The position numbers were made by a program, and so were the translations under genes. Source: Paenibacillus albidus (GTDB lineage: Bacteria > Bacillota > Bacilli > Paenibacillales > Paenibacillaceae). Taken from it: a stretch of DNA of 64,000 bases. The notes below the pieces were generated by a model that saw only the letters and a list, made by a program, of their open reading frames with translations, was not told the origin of the DNA and ran no database searches. The stretch is from contig NZ_BMKR01000011.1 of the NCBI RefSeq assembly GCF_014644435.1, forward strand, positions 165,522 through 229,521. Reading direction: 5' to 3'. Positions 25,188-34,418 of the stretch are shown here, piece by piece (the stretch's first letter is position 1; each line of letters starts with the position of its first letter).

Positions 25188-26446
25188 GGGCCGTCGCTCC
25201 CCTCAATGTAATTCAGCTTGTGCAGCAGCCAGATAAACGGCTCGTCCACCCGGATCGGGCTAACCACGCCTTCAATCTTCTGATTCACCGGATTGCTGCC
25301 CAGGGCCGACACGGCAAAATAACCGGTATTGGCAAAATACACATCCATCGTATCCTTGAACGGGCGGTCTACTTTGCCGATAAAGCGGCGGATCTCCCCG
25401 TCGATGTTGTGGAACTCGTTAAGGTTGAGCGTTTTGCGGTGCACATAGTTGTTGAACACATTGCTGTTGGACTTGATGTAATCGCCGTCTTCATCCTTGA
25501 GGGAATGAAGCATGTCGCTTTTGGCGAGTACGATTGCGGTCGGAATGTCGGTTTTGCTCTTCTCCTGGTAGGCAATGAAATCGCCGAACATCGTCAGCAC
25601 CACATCACGCGGCTCATCGTACTGCGAGACCCATTCGCCCGGACGGTCGCCGATGTTAATCCGAATCTTCTCCCGGATGGAGCGGATCTGCAGCGGATCG
25701 ACCATGAACAGGATGCCCGCAGAGTTCTTGATATGCTGGCCGTGCAACCCGAGATAATCCTGATCGACCATCCCCTCGCCGGCAACATCGAAGAAGACAA
25801 GCGTCAGCGGGGGCTTCTCTTCATCCTTGAACACAAATTGAAAAATAAACGGCTCCTGCATCTTCTCCTTCTGCGTCGAAGCCAGCAGATCTCCGCGTTC
25901 AAATAACGGCTCTTCGTAGAGCGTGCGGAACTTGCGGCTGATCTCGGCGTTCAGCGGCATGCAGGCCGCGTCAAAATGTCCCGCCGTCGTGTGCTGAAGC
26001 GTATGGATCAGCGCCGTCATATACACCGATTTGCCGACCTGCGAAGCACCGATGATCGAGATAATGTTGCTCGGCACTTTGCCGGCTGTTACCGGAAGCT
26101 CATTGTGGCATGCCGGACACAGCCGTCTGCGGGTCAACACGCCATAGCGGTCAGTCAGTCCGGTCAGCACATGATCGGTATAGTGGTGATATTCCTCCGG
26201 AATATCCGCCGGGCGAATGACCGCTTCCACATCGTCCACCGTATCCAGTCCAAAACGCTCACGGTATTTATTCAGCGCGTCATCTTCGCCGAGCGCGTAG
26301 TTCTCGTCATCCTCCCGGCTGTGCATCGCCCGGAAAACGACCTCCTCCGGTGCGAATTTGTTGAAGCAGAAAGGACACACAATATCATAAAAAAGCGGCC
26401 TCGCCTGAGGCTGGTTTTTTTTCTTGAACCGGTTAAAAAAAGACAT
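25184..26446 (-). CDS. Zinc-ribbon TRAFAC-like GTPase (double-GTPase 2-type)
   Basis: Protein of 420 residues, predicted cytoplasmic GTP switch. Two CxxC knuckles, CPFC (24-27) and CPAC (110-113), form a split zinc ribbon before the G domain. G-domain motifs are Walker A GASQVGKS (133-140), a Walker B/G3-like FFDVAGEG (219-225) and AKSD (308-311) at the NKxD position. FANTGYFAVSALGSNP supplies a G5-like SALG. The start at 26446 (MSFFNRFKKK) has GGGGAGGG upstream; a TTG six codons earlier is less likely. It overlaps the GAP1-like gene, as expected if the two products act as a pair. Confidence 0.8.
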   Translation of the reverse strand: MSFFNRFKKKNQPQARPLFYDIVCPFCFNKFAPEEVVFRAMHSREDDENYALGEDDALNKYRERFGLDTVDDVEAVIRPADIPEEYHHYTDHVLTGLTDRYGVLTRRRLCPACHNELPVTAGKVPSNIISIIGASQVGKSVYMTALIHTLQHTTAGHFDAACMPLNAEISRKFRTLYEEPLFERGDLLASTQKEKMQEPFIFQFVFKDEEKPPLTLVFFDVAGEGMVDQDYLGLHGQHIKNSAGILFMVDPLQIRSIREKIRINIGDRPGEWVSQYDEPRDVVLTMFGDFIAYQEKSKTDIPTAIVLAKSDMLHSLKDEDGDYIKSNSNVFNNYVHRKTLNLNEFHNIDGEIRRFIGKVDRPFKDTMDVYFANTGYFAVSALGSNPVNQKIEGVVSPIRVDEPFIWLLHKLNYIEGSDGP

Positions 26447-26558
26447 CTCTTCATCCCTCCCCAAAGTTCATTCAGCGTCTTTCATTATGGCCCGCGAGTA
26501 GCAAAGCATTATGCAGGCCCGCATGTGGCTGAGCGCCGGACTGGCCATCCTTACAGGC

Positions 26559-27194
26559 TCACTCCGGTACCAGCTCATAATAAAGCCCGTACTTGCGGCC
26601 ATCCGTGAAAAAGATGCGCACGAAATCCTCCTTGCCGATTTCGATCGGCGGAAGGCTACTCTTGCCGGCGGCAAAGTCCTGCACAAAAGGGAACAGCACG
26701 CCGTCCTCTTTACCGGACGGGTACCCGCCCTTTTTCTTGACATAACACAATACATCCCTGCCCACCGGCACTTCGGCGGTAATGGTCATATGTACCGTTT
26801 TCTGTTTGGAGAACAAGCCTTTTTTCTGAAGAATCGAATAATAAATCCGGGCCTTGCCTGCACTGACAACGATCCGGTTGTCCCCGTCCTTCTGTCTGAC
26901 AAGCATTGTGTCTCCATGTTCCGCGAGGCGGGCGAATATGGTATACGCGACCAGTCCAATATCGTCCAGCCGGTCGCGGTAGCCGTTGTTCGCTTTATAT
27001 TCCTCACGCGTATAGAGCTTCATGCCGGCGGGCGGGCTGTCCCCGTCCACCGGCGCTTCTGCAGAAGCTTTATGAATGCAGACCGCCTGCACGCCATCCG
27101 GCCAGCGCCATCTCAGCGTACAGAACCGGTCCTCCACCCGGGAACTCAATTCGGTTATAACAGGTGTGGAAGAATCAACCTCGGCGTACTTCAT
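26559..27194 (-). CDS. Beta-rich protein of unknown function, possible fibronectin-III-like domains
   Basis: Protein of 211 residues without signal peptide or membrane helix. Beginning VITELSSRVEDRFCTLRWRWPDG and including TVHMTITAEVPVGRDVLCYV, it alternates strands in a way reminiscent of two fibronectin-type-III/Ig-like units (about 10-95 and 120-210). No catalytic motif is seen. AAAGGAG lies nine bases before the ATG. It lies between the membrane vWA gene (24-base gap) and the GTPase gene, so it may be an adaptor in the same complex. Domain assignment is tentative. Confidence 0.6.
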   Translation of the reverse strand: MKYAEVDSSTPVITELSSRVEDRFCTLRWRWPDGVQAVCIHKASAEAPVDGDSPPAGMKLYTREEYKANNGYRDRLDDIGLVAYTIFARLAEHGDTMLVRQKDGDNRIVVSAGKARIYYSILQKKGLFSKQKTVHMTITAEVPVGRDVLCYVKKKGGYPSGKEDGVLFPFVQDFAAGKSSLPPIEIGKEDFVRIFFTDGRKYGLYYELVPE

Positions 27195-27218
27195 GACTGC
27201 TTGCTCCTTTCCGCTGCT

Positions 27219-28499
27219 CTAGAATCCTTTGCTGCCCCGGTTCCGGCGCGGAGCCGGGAAGTTGTCCGAGGCATTCGCAGGCGCTCCTGTGTTCCGGTTG
27301 CCCCTGCGGGTGAGACGGCCTTCCCCAACCGGCACCACACCGGTGAACAAGGCAATAATCGCGGCCAGCACAAGCACGGCCAACAGACGGATGATTCCGT
27401 CTGGAACCGAAAAGCCGGTGAGGCCGTATTCCAGGACCAGACCCGCTAGCAAGCCGGAGACGGTCCCGCCGAGCCCGAAGCTTCGGGCCAGATGGCGGTT
27501 ATCGAAGACCACGCCAAGCCCGACTCCCAGCGCCGCACCCACCAGCAGCAGCGAAAGTATGCGCACTGCAGCATAATACGGGCTGTCCTGGGTAGCATCG
27601 GTACGCTCCGTCAGCAGCGTCCGGTCACCAAGACGGTCATAAATCTGCTGGAACACGTCGCCAAGCCGCCCTGCATCGGAGACATCGTAATATTGTCCGC
27701 CGGTGACACCGGCAATTTCCCGGAGCAAGGTGGCATCCGAAGGGTTATCCATGCCGAGGCCAATCGTATTGACGGCAATACCGCGCTCTGTAAACGTCCG
27801 GAGATCCGACGCTGTGTCCAGCTCGCTGGCCCCGTCGGACAGCAGAATCACCATGGACCCCCGGCTGGAGCTGCTGTCACCGTTAATGACATTCAGCGAC
27901 TCCTCGAGGGCCCCCTTGATATTCGTCCCGCCTTCGGTTGTCTTCAGATTGAGAATGGCCGCAGAGACCTTCTCCCGGTTCTGCTCATCCGCAAGTGGCG
28001 TCAGCGGCTGCACAATGCTCGCACTGTCGCTAAAGGTCAACACGGCCACCTGATTGTCCTCGTCCATCTGCATCACCAGGGACTGTGCGGCGGAATAACG
28101 TCTGTTGTCCGGATCATTCTCCATCATACTGCCGGAGTCGTCAATGATCATCACCACATCTTTTACCGGCTTCACGCCGCCAAAATTCAGCTCATAGATG
28201 AACTCTGTGAATGCCCCCACCCCGAAGGCGAGCACAAGCGTAAGCGGCAGCAGTTTCCAGGACAGACCCAGATAACGCTGCTTCCAGGAAGCTCCGTTCA
28301 GTCTCGGCGAGACCATTTCCGCGATCAGTGCCCCAAGGCCGACACCAAGGGCAACGATGGCAAAATAAATGCCGACAAGCACAATGGACGGCAGCTCTTC
28401 CAGCCAGCGGCCCAGCAGCCACTCGCCGATCAAAAAGGCAAAAGCGCCGCCGATCAGACTAAAGAAGAGCAGGAGCAGATTGATTTTTCGCTGCATCAT
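27219..28499 (-). CDS. Membrane vWA-domain protein
   Basis: Protein of 426 residues. Three N-terminal membrane helices (about 6-26, 38-62, 82-100) precede a von Willebrand A domain (about 112-295) with an intact metal-ion site: DDSGS (120-124), a threonine in GGTNIKGAL and the aspartate in ILLSDGASELD. Three further helices follow (about 305-395), then a basic tail (GRLTRRGNRN to the end). vWA domains bind protein ligands through Mg2+. It is co-directional in the tubulin-like/GTPase operon; start ATGATG with AAAGGATGA upstream. Confidence 0.85.
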   Translation of the reverse strand: MMQRKINLLLLFFSLIGGAFAFLIGEWLLGRWLEELPSIVLVGIYFAIVALGVGLGALIAEMVSPRLNGASWKQRYLGLSWKLLPLTLVLAFGVGAFTEFIYELNFGGVKPVKDVVMIIDDSGSMMENDPDNRRYSAAQSLVMQMDEDNQVAVLTFSDSASIVQPLTPLADEQNREKVSAAILNLKTTEGGTNIKGALEESLNVINGDSSSSRGSMVILLSDGASELDTASDLRTFTERGIAVNTIGLGMDNPSDATLLREIAGVTGGQYYDVSDAGRLGDVFQQIYDRLGDRTLLTERTDATQDSPYYAAVRILSLLLVGAALGVGLGVVFDNRHLARSFGLGGTVSGLLAGLVLEYGLTGFSVPDGIIRLLAVLVLAAIIALFTGVVPVGEGRLTRRGNRNTGAPANASDNFPAPRRNRGSKGF

Positions 28500-28588
28500 T
28501 ATTCATCCTTTCCGGATGGAACCTAAGTAAAAGCCTTGAATACATCTTTCATTCACCGTCCACTAAATCCAGGGTCCGTAGACAGGTG

Positions 28589-30994
28589 CTAACGCAGCTC
28601 AGGCAGCTGAGCTTCATCCACTCCATGCAGATGGTAGCCATTCTGAACATAGGTTTCGTAGTAGACCTTGGCATTGCGGTAATACAGCAGATCCTCCAAA
28701 TGGAAGCCACCCATCAGATTCAGCTTCTCGATTCCGCTTCTGCGCTGCTCATGGACGAAGCCGAGCCGGTAAATACGGGTCGTCTCATCCACACCGAAGG
28801 CGTAACGCAGGAACTCGGAGCTGCTGTCACCGAAGAAATATTTCTCCTCATGGCGGTGCTCCTGCGTATATTCAAACAGCCTCACATTGACCACCGCCCC
28901 CTCCTCCAGGTTGCGGTAGAGCCGCTTGAACAGCTCTTCCCGGGACAGGACTTCGCGGTTCTCATAAGCCGCCGCCACATTTGCCCGGCGCAGCAGCTCC
29001 TCCTCGAAGGACAACGCGAACGGTTCTGCCGCCAGCAGCTCCTTCCGGCACAGCTCAATGAGGCGGCTGATGACCGCTTCCTTGCCCTCTGCAAGCAGCG
29101 CTGTCATGCTGCCCATGTACCGCTCGCTGAAGAATATGCCAGGCCCGCGGCGCGTTTCGATCTCCTTCATAACCTCTTCCGTCACGGTCCGGTAATATTC
29201 CATGATATTCTGCCCAAGCTCGTCGTTCGTCCGGCCGATGCTGTCCAGCGCTATGCCGCGCAGCTCTTCCTCCAGCGACTCCATGGCCTTGACCCGGCTG
29301 ATGCTCTCTGCATGCAGCTGCTCCAGCGCGGCTTCCAGCCGCAGACAGAAGGCCAGCTCGCTCTCCAGGCGCAGCAGCTCATATTTCTGGCCATACACCG
29401 TCGTGAACAGATAATGGATGAAGTTGCGCACCGTCCGCTTGTCAAACAGCGGCACCCGCTGGAACGGCTGGCGTTCCACACTCTCTGCATAGAGCAGATC
29501 AAGCTCGGCCTGAGCCGAGGCAATGACTGCCCGCAGACCCGCCATATGCTGACGCAGCCCGTACAGCACACTTCCGCCCCCGCTGTCTTCCCTGTCGGCT
29601 GTCCATTCGGCCAGCTGATAGAAGGTCACCGGAGGGACCGCCGTTTCCTGTGCCGCAAATATTCCCCGCCACGTGCGGAGCGGGTCAAAAGCTTCCGTCC
29701 GGCGGGCCGTCTCGGCCACGAAATTGCTGCGGAAATAGGCTTCGCCCCCATCGCCGAACAGCAGCTGCTCCGCCTCGCGCAGCGACAGTTGCCTCAGCTC
29801 ATGGTATGACGGTCGGCCATGGCTCATCAGCCCGGTCATCTCGGCCAGCCCTTCTCTCTCCGGCAGCAGCTGTGCCGCCTGTTCCCGCAGACTGTCGGTG
29901 CCTAGCCCCAGCAGGGCTTGACGGTCCCGTACAGGCCACGGGCTGGCTTCACGCAGCGCTTCGGCCAGACGCCGGAACGCATGATAAAGCACCGCCAGCG
30001 CAATCTGCCTGTTCGGCCTTCGTACGCCTGAGAAACCTGCCGAAGCATACCCTTGGCGGCCCGTGTTGCCTCTGATCCCGCTCTTGAAGGTCATATTGTT
30101 ATAGCCGCCTTGCCCGGTGGCCTGATCGGCTGTGGGCCGCACCCGGTTCTTGAGCAGGCTGACATGGGAGATAATCTCATAATTGTCACTCATGCCATGG
30201 GCCGACAGCATACCACGTTCGTTCTTGTCGGAGAGCAGGTACACGAGATCAAACAACGGAGCCGGCCCGTGCGCTACCGGAATGGACAATTCCTCTTCGG
30301 TCACGAGCAGCGGAGCCTGGAAAGTATAGTCTCCCGCCTGCAGCCCATCAAGCTCGCGCAGAAAAGCCAGCCCGACCGAGCTGGAATATCCGTAATTCTC
30401 TCCCTGCTCCCGTTCATTGATCAGCGCATACAGATCCATCTGGACCGACTTGAACGATTGCCCGAGCACAGCACGGGCCAGCAGTGTAATTTCCGGCAAG
30501 AATACATTAAGCGGGTCATCGACCCGCGTAATGATAGAGAGATGAATGACATCAAAGGATGAATAGAGCCGCCCGTAATCCGCGATGCTGTTGCTGAGCC
30601 GCCGCAAGGTACGGTTCATCTCGGCCAGATAACGGCTGTCCTGGTGAAATTCACGGTACACCTCCTGGCGTACCGTACGGGGATCATGCCCTGCCGTGTC
30701 CGGCAGAGCCATAACCATCACCCGTTCTCTTCGCATCGTACCGCCATTCTCCGGCGAAGCCGCAGAGCGGCTCGCACCTTCCGTGAGCGCATGGATGGCC
30801 ATCACACCGCCCGCGTTGTCCCATTTGCGCTCGCAGCTGTCCAGCACCGGGGCGATGGCCGGAGCCACCTTGTCTCCAACGAACAGGAACAGCGCCGGGT
30901 AATGGATGCTGCTGCGTCCATCCCCCCGGCTGCGCGCTGCTTCTTCCTCTGCCGCGTATTGTTCACCATACGATAGAACCTGAGATGTGATCAT
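28589..30994 (-). CDS. Large protein of unknown function, partner of the tubulin-like protein
   Basis: Protein of 801 residues, not recognised. The N-terminal third alternates strands and helices in a Rossmann-like way (ALFLFVGDKVAPAIAPVLD, RVMVMALPDTAG, FDVIHLSIITRVDD, FDLVYLLSDKNERG). The remainder (about 330-800) is mostly charged helix with coiled-coil-like stretches. No signal peptide, membrane helix or nucleotide-binding GGTG loop is visible. The FDLVYLLSDKNERG segment recalls the strand-turn of tubulin-like proteins, so a diverged relative is possible. The ATG begins three bases after the tubulin-like gene and lacks a clear ribosome site, implying translational coupling and a matched ratio with it. 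Confidence 0.6.
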   Translation of the reverse strand: MITSQVLSYGEQYAAEEEAARSRGDGRSSIHYPALFLFVGDKVAPAIAPVLDSCERKWDNAGGVMAIHALTEGASRSAASPENGGTMRRERVMVMALPDTAGHDPRTVRQEVYREFHQDSRYLAEMNRTLRRLSNSIADYGRLYSSFDVIHLSIITRVDDPLNVFLPEITLLARAVLGQSFKSVQMDLYALINEREQGENYGYSSSVGLAFLRELDGLQAGDYTFQAPLLVTEEELSIPVAHGPAPLFDLVYLLSDKNERGMLSAHGMSDNYEIISHVSLLKNRVRPTADQATGQGGYNNMTFKSGIRGNTGRQGYASAGFSGVRRPNRQIALAVLYHAFRRLAEALREASPWPVRDRQALLGLGTDSLREQAAQLLPEREGLAEMTGLMSHGRPSYHELRQLSLREAEQLLFGDGGEAYFRSNFVAETARRTEAFDPLRTWRGIFAAQETAVPPVTFYQLAEWTADREDSGGGSVLYGLRQHMAGLRAVIASAQAELDLLYAESVERQPFQRVPLFDKRTVRNFIHYLFTTVYGQKYELLRLESELAFCLRLEAALEQLHAESISRVKAMESLEEELRGIALDSIGRTNDELGQNIMEYYRTVTEEVMKEIETRRGPGIFFSERYMGSMTALLAEGKEAVISRLIELCRKELLAAEPFALSFEEELLRRANVAAAYENREVLSREELFKRLYRNLEEGAVVNVRLFEYTQEHRHEEKYFFGDSSSEFLRYAFGVDETTRIYRLGFVHEQRRSGIEKLNLMGGFHLEDLLYYRNAKVYYETYVQNGYHLHGVDEAQLPELR

Positions 30995-30997
30995 AGG

Positions 30998-33900
30998 TTA
31001 TTTCAGCTTTCTGCGGATGCTGCCCAGCTTGCCGGTCATGCTCTTGTAAAAGCTGTACATCTCATCACCGTTGGCATGTTCTACCCGCTCATATTCAAGG
31101 CTGTCACGCGCCTCCAGGAAGGAGACGTACAGCCCTTCCAGCTTATACAGCAGCGGAGTGACATCTTCCGCAGCCGTCATTTCCCCGGCACGCCGGGCCG
31201 CCTTGCGCAGCAGCACACTGCGGCTCTTCTCATCCAGCCCGCGGAAATGGCGGTACACGGCATATTCCACATAGCTGCGTTCTTTCATCAGGTTGGCGAA
31301 CGGCTCCCAAGCGTCTTCCTCTTCATCGCGGTCATAGACGTAGAGCGCACCTTTTTTGATAATACTTTCGGTGTACAAGGCTTCAATGAACTGGTCCATC
31401 CATTTGTCCTCATCCAGATATTGGTGAAGCAGCGCATTAAGCTCAGCCGATTTGGCAGCAAGCGCCGCATATTGGGCCAATTCCTCACGGACACGGGTAA
31501 TCAGCTGCGGAGAACGGATCAGGTTCTCCTGGGCCAGCTCATGGTTGATGCTGCCAAAAATATCCTTGACGCTCTCGCGCTCCAGCCCCTTCTCCAGCAG
31601 CGCCTTCAGCTCATCGGCTGCTTTCTTCACCTCTCCAAGATTCGGGCGCGGCGCACTCAGCTGCAGATCAAAGCCTTTCAGGAAAGCTTCCAGATCAAAC
31701 GGCTTCGTGAACACCACCGAATAACGGCTGCTGGTATTCTCGTCGAGGCCTTTCTCTATAATAACTCCGGCAGCCAGCGCCTGGGTAAAGTCGGCCCGCA
31801 CTCTGGCATTATAATCACGCACGCGCGGATTGACATAAGTGTCGCCCCATGATTTTTCCGGAATCGGGGACGGCAGGTACGTCCAGTTGTTCTTGTCCGT
31901 CATCACCAGATGGCGGCCAATCCCTTCCTTGTCCAGAATGGTCCGTTCGTAATTCTCCTCGAACACCCGCAGCGGCGTGTACACAAACAGCGGCACCCCG
32001 TTGCGCGTATTCAGCCAGAAAATCCGGTTCTTGACCTGGCTCTCCTTGATCGTGAACTGCGATTTGCCCAGGGCATTATTCTGATAATTGCGGATCCCCT
32101 TCAGGATGCCCGGCGCTTTGACCGGCACGGATACGAACCCCCAGGACGGGAAGTGCAGACTGCCTGAGCTGTTGCTGAGGTGGAAGGTAGGAACCGCCTG
32201 CTCATCCAGCTTGCCGGCTATAATCCGCTCCACGAATTTATCCAGCGGCTCATCATGGCCGTATTTCATCACCAGGAAATCCTCCATGGAACGGGTAATC
32301 AAATCGCCGAATTTGTCGCTCAGGAACTCCGAAATGGAGCGGACAATATCAATCTCCTGCTCTTTGACCCAGCGGCCGGAGTGATTCAGCATCTCACGGG
32401 TGAAGTCACGGATCAGATCGTCGCCGTCCTTCTGCTCCATGAGTTTCGAGATAGTGGCCGAGATGTCCGGCACATTTACAATGTTCCAGTAGTAGGTTTT
32501 GTTGCCTTTATAATCGGCCTGCTCCTCGCCATTGATCAGGATGTCCCCATTTTTGGCAAAAATCGAGCTGAGCGCACTCAGAATCTCCGTAAACACGCCA
32601 TAAATCCGGCTGTTCTCTTCGTTAAGCAGCTCATACAGGTCTTCATAGAATTCGATCATGCGTTCGGTGCGCTCCACATCGGCATGCAGCCAATATTCAT
32701 TGATTTTGGCCTCGATATAAGCATTCTTCTTTTTCTCTTTGGAGACAAAAGCGCTGCGTGCGTCGCCCAGCTTCTCCTCCGCACTCTCACGTGCCGTCTC
32801 AATATCACGCGGCAGACGCAAAAGGCTCTCTCGCAAAGCTTCCACATAGGACTGGATCAGCTTCAGAATACAGAAGCCTTTTTCTGTGTACAGCAGCCGG
32901 GAGACATAAAAGGGCCCCTGTTCCGGATGCAGGAAGATCCGCTCCAGCTCCTCGCCGAACCGTCCGACAATCTCGCCTGGCAGCTGTTTCTTGGACTTGA
33001 TGTATTCCTCCCGGGCCCGGGACAGGAAGTTCTGTTCCAGCTCCGTATCCATGCTGACGACCTGATTCTTGATTACGTTCGCATGGCTCAGGCGCTCGCT
33101 GTTCTCATAACCCGGCAGCGGCTCCGGCACACGCGATTCGAACGTCTTAATCATGCTGTCGAGGTCGATACCCAGCTTGCGGGCAAATTTCTCAACATCC
33201 TCCTGGCCCGGGGCCTGCCGGAACATTTTTTCCATCTTGTCAAAAAGACGGTAAGCCAGATAGGTAGTCATTTCCTCAATCGGCAATACTGCAGATGAAG
33301 CTCCGATAATGTTGTATTCATAATTGGCCGGATATACCTTGTTCATCTGCGCAATGTTCGTGCGGATATTGCTGATATAGTCGTGAATGGCGAATTCTTC
33401 GCCTGACTGTTTCTCTTCGCTGGCCATAAAGTTCGTGATATTCTCCGCCGTCACATTCATGCAGTAATCATAGGCATTCTCCAGCAGCTTGCCTTCGGTA
33501 TTGGTCGCAGAAATCAGATGGCACAGGTTGAACGGCGGCAGCGGAGAATTGACGGTCAAAATATTGCCGTACTGCTGGCGGAACCGCTCGCCGCGGCTGT
33601 CCACATTCATCCAGTAGTCCAGCTCTTTGAGCGCCGCGTATCCGTTCTTGCGGATATATTCGCGCGTGTGCTCGCTGAGGCTTTTGTTGGCCAGATTTAC
33701 ATCCGGGGTGAACAGGTATCCGAGCGTGTTCACGCGGTCAATCCCGGCTGAGCCGTAATCGCGTTCGATAATGCCGCGCACGATATAGGAGATATCCAGA
33801 AATGCGCCGCTGCCCGTCCCGCCGGACAGACCTGTCAGCAAGAACACCATCAGCTTCTTGCTGGTGCCGACGGACAGGGTCTTGATCTTCTTGTCGATGG

Positions 33901-34387
33901 CGCCTACAACCTGATTAATCTTGGTGAACAGCAGCAGCCGTCCGGCCTGCCGCACACCCGCGGCGCCGTTCATGCCGTCCGTGATGCTCAGCTCCGGCGA
34001 CAGCCATTCTGTAATGTAAGGCTCAAGGATGCTGCGGTTCTGCAGCAGCCCGCCGATTTCGGCGTTGGCCAGCAGCACGAATTCATTCTGCGGGTCAAGG
34101 CCGATGCCTTTGTATTTCTTCCCGCGGTCCTGTTCATTGGTCTCAAAAGCCAGGAATTCCACGTTGTCGGGCTTATCCCGTTTCTTCTTGGAGATCGGAT
34201 CTTCGGGCAGTTTGAAGCGGCGGTTGATCTGGTATTTCAGACGGAGCAGGGCATCGATGCCTGTGCCGCCAAGTCCGATAATCAGGATAGGATTATCAAT
34301 GGTATCCACCCTGATTTTGTCGCTGACAATACCTCCCCCAAGGGATACGTCTAATTGCTGAATATGTTCTCTTACTATCGGTTTCAT
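30998..34387 (-). CDS. Giant tubulin/FtsZ-like protein
   Basis: Protein of 1129 residues. The N-terminal region (about 30-420) has the tubulin/FtsZ nucleotide-binding layout: IIGLGGTGIDALLRLKYQ (36-53) and the tubulin signature LSGGTGSGAF (187-196). A FETNEQD-type loop (81-87) lies between them. The rest (420-1129) is a large helical extension with coiled-coil-like runs, far longer than FtsZ (about 380 residues). No membrane helix. It resembles the Tubulin_2 family of bacterial tubulin-like proteins, which is not the cell-division FtsZ. Expected to bind GTP and possibly polymerise; both are inference. GGGGAGGAAT precedes the ATG. Confidence 0.85.
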   Translation of the reverse strand: MKPIVREHIQQLDVSLGGGIVSDKIRVDTIDNPILIIGLGGTGIDALLRLKYQINRRFKLPEDPISKKKRDKPDNVEFLAFETNEQDRGKKYKGIGLDPQNEFVLLANAEIGGLLQNRSILEPYITEWLSPELSITDGMNGAAGVRQAGRLLLFTKINQVVGAIDKKIKTLSVGTSKKLMVFLLTGLSGGTGSGAFLDISYIVRGIIERDYGSAGIDRVNTLGYLFTPDVNLANKSLSEHTREYIRKNGYAALKELDYWMNVDSRGERFRQQYGNILTVNSPLPPFNLCHLISATNTEGKLLENAYDYCMNVTAENITNFMASEEKQSGEEFAIHDYISNIRTNIAQMNKVYPANYEYNIIGASSAVLPIEEMTTYLAYRLFDKMEKMFRQAPGQEDVEKFARKLGIDLDSMIKTFESRVPEPLPGYENSERLSHANVIKNQVVSMDTELEQNFLSRAREEYIKSKKQLPGEIVGRFGEELERIFLHPEQGPFYVSRLLYTEKGFCILKLIQSYVEALRESLLRLPRDIETARESAEEKLGDARSAFVSKEKKKNAYIEAKINEYWLHADVERTERMIEFYEDLYELLNEENSRIYGVFTEILSALSSIFAKNGDILINGEEQADYKGNKTYYWNIVNVPDISATISKLMEQKDGDDLIRDFTREMLNHSGRWVKEQEIDIVRSISEFLSDKFGDLITRSMEDFLVMKYGHDEPLDKFVERIIAGKLDEQAVPTFHLSNSSGSLHFPSWGFVSVPVKAPGILKGIRNYQNNALGKSQFTIKESQVKNRIFWLNTRNGVPLFVYTPLRVFEENYERTILDKEGIGRHLVMTDKNNWTYLPSPIPEKSWGDTYVNPRVRDYNARVRADFTQALAAGVIIEKGLDENTSSRYSVVFTKPFDLEAFLKGFDLQLSAPRPNLGEVKKAADELKALLEKGLERESVKDIFGSINHELAQENLIRSPQLITRVREELAQYAALAAKSAELNALLHQYLDEDKWMDQFIEALYTESIIKKGALYVYDRDEEEDAWEPFANLMKERSYVEYAVYRHFRGLDEKSRSVLLRKAARRAGEMTAAEDVTPLLYKLEGLYVSFLEARDSLEYERVEHANGDEMYSFYKSMTGKLGSIRRKLK

Positions 34388-34418
34388 TCTGATTCCTCCC
34401 CAAACTAACTTAGGCTTC

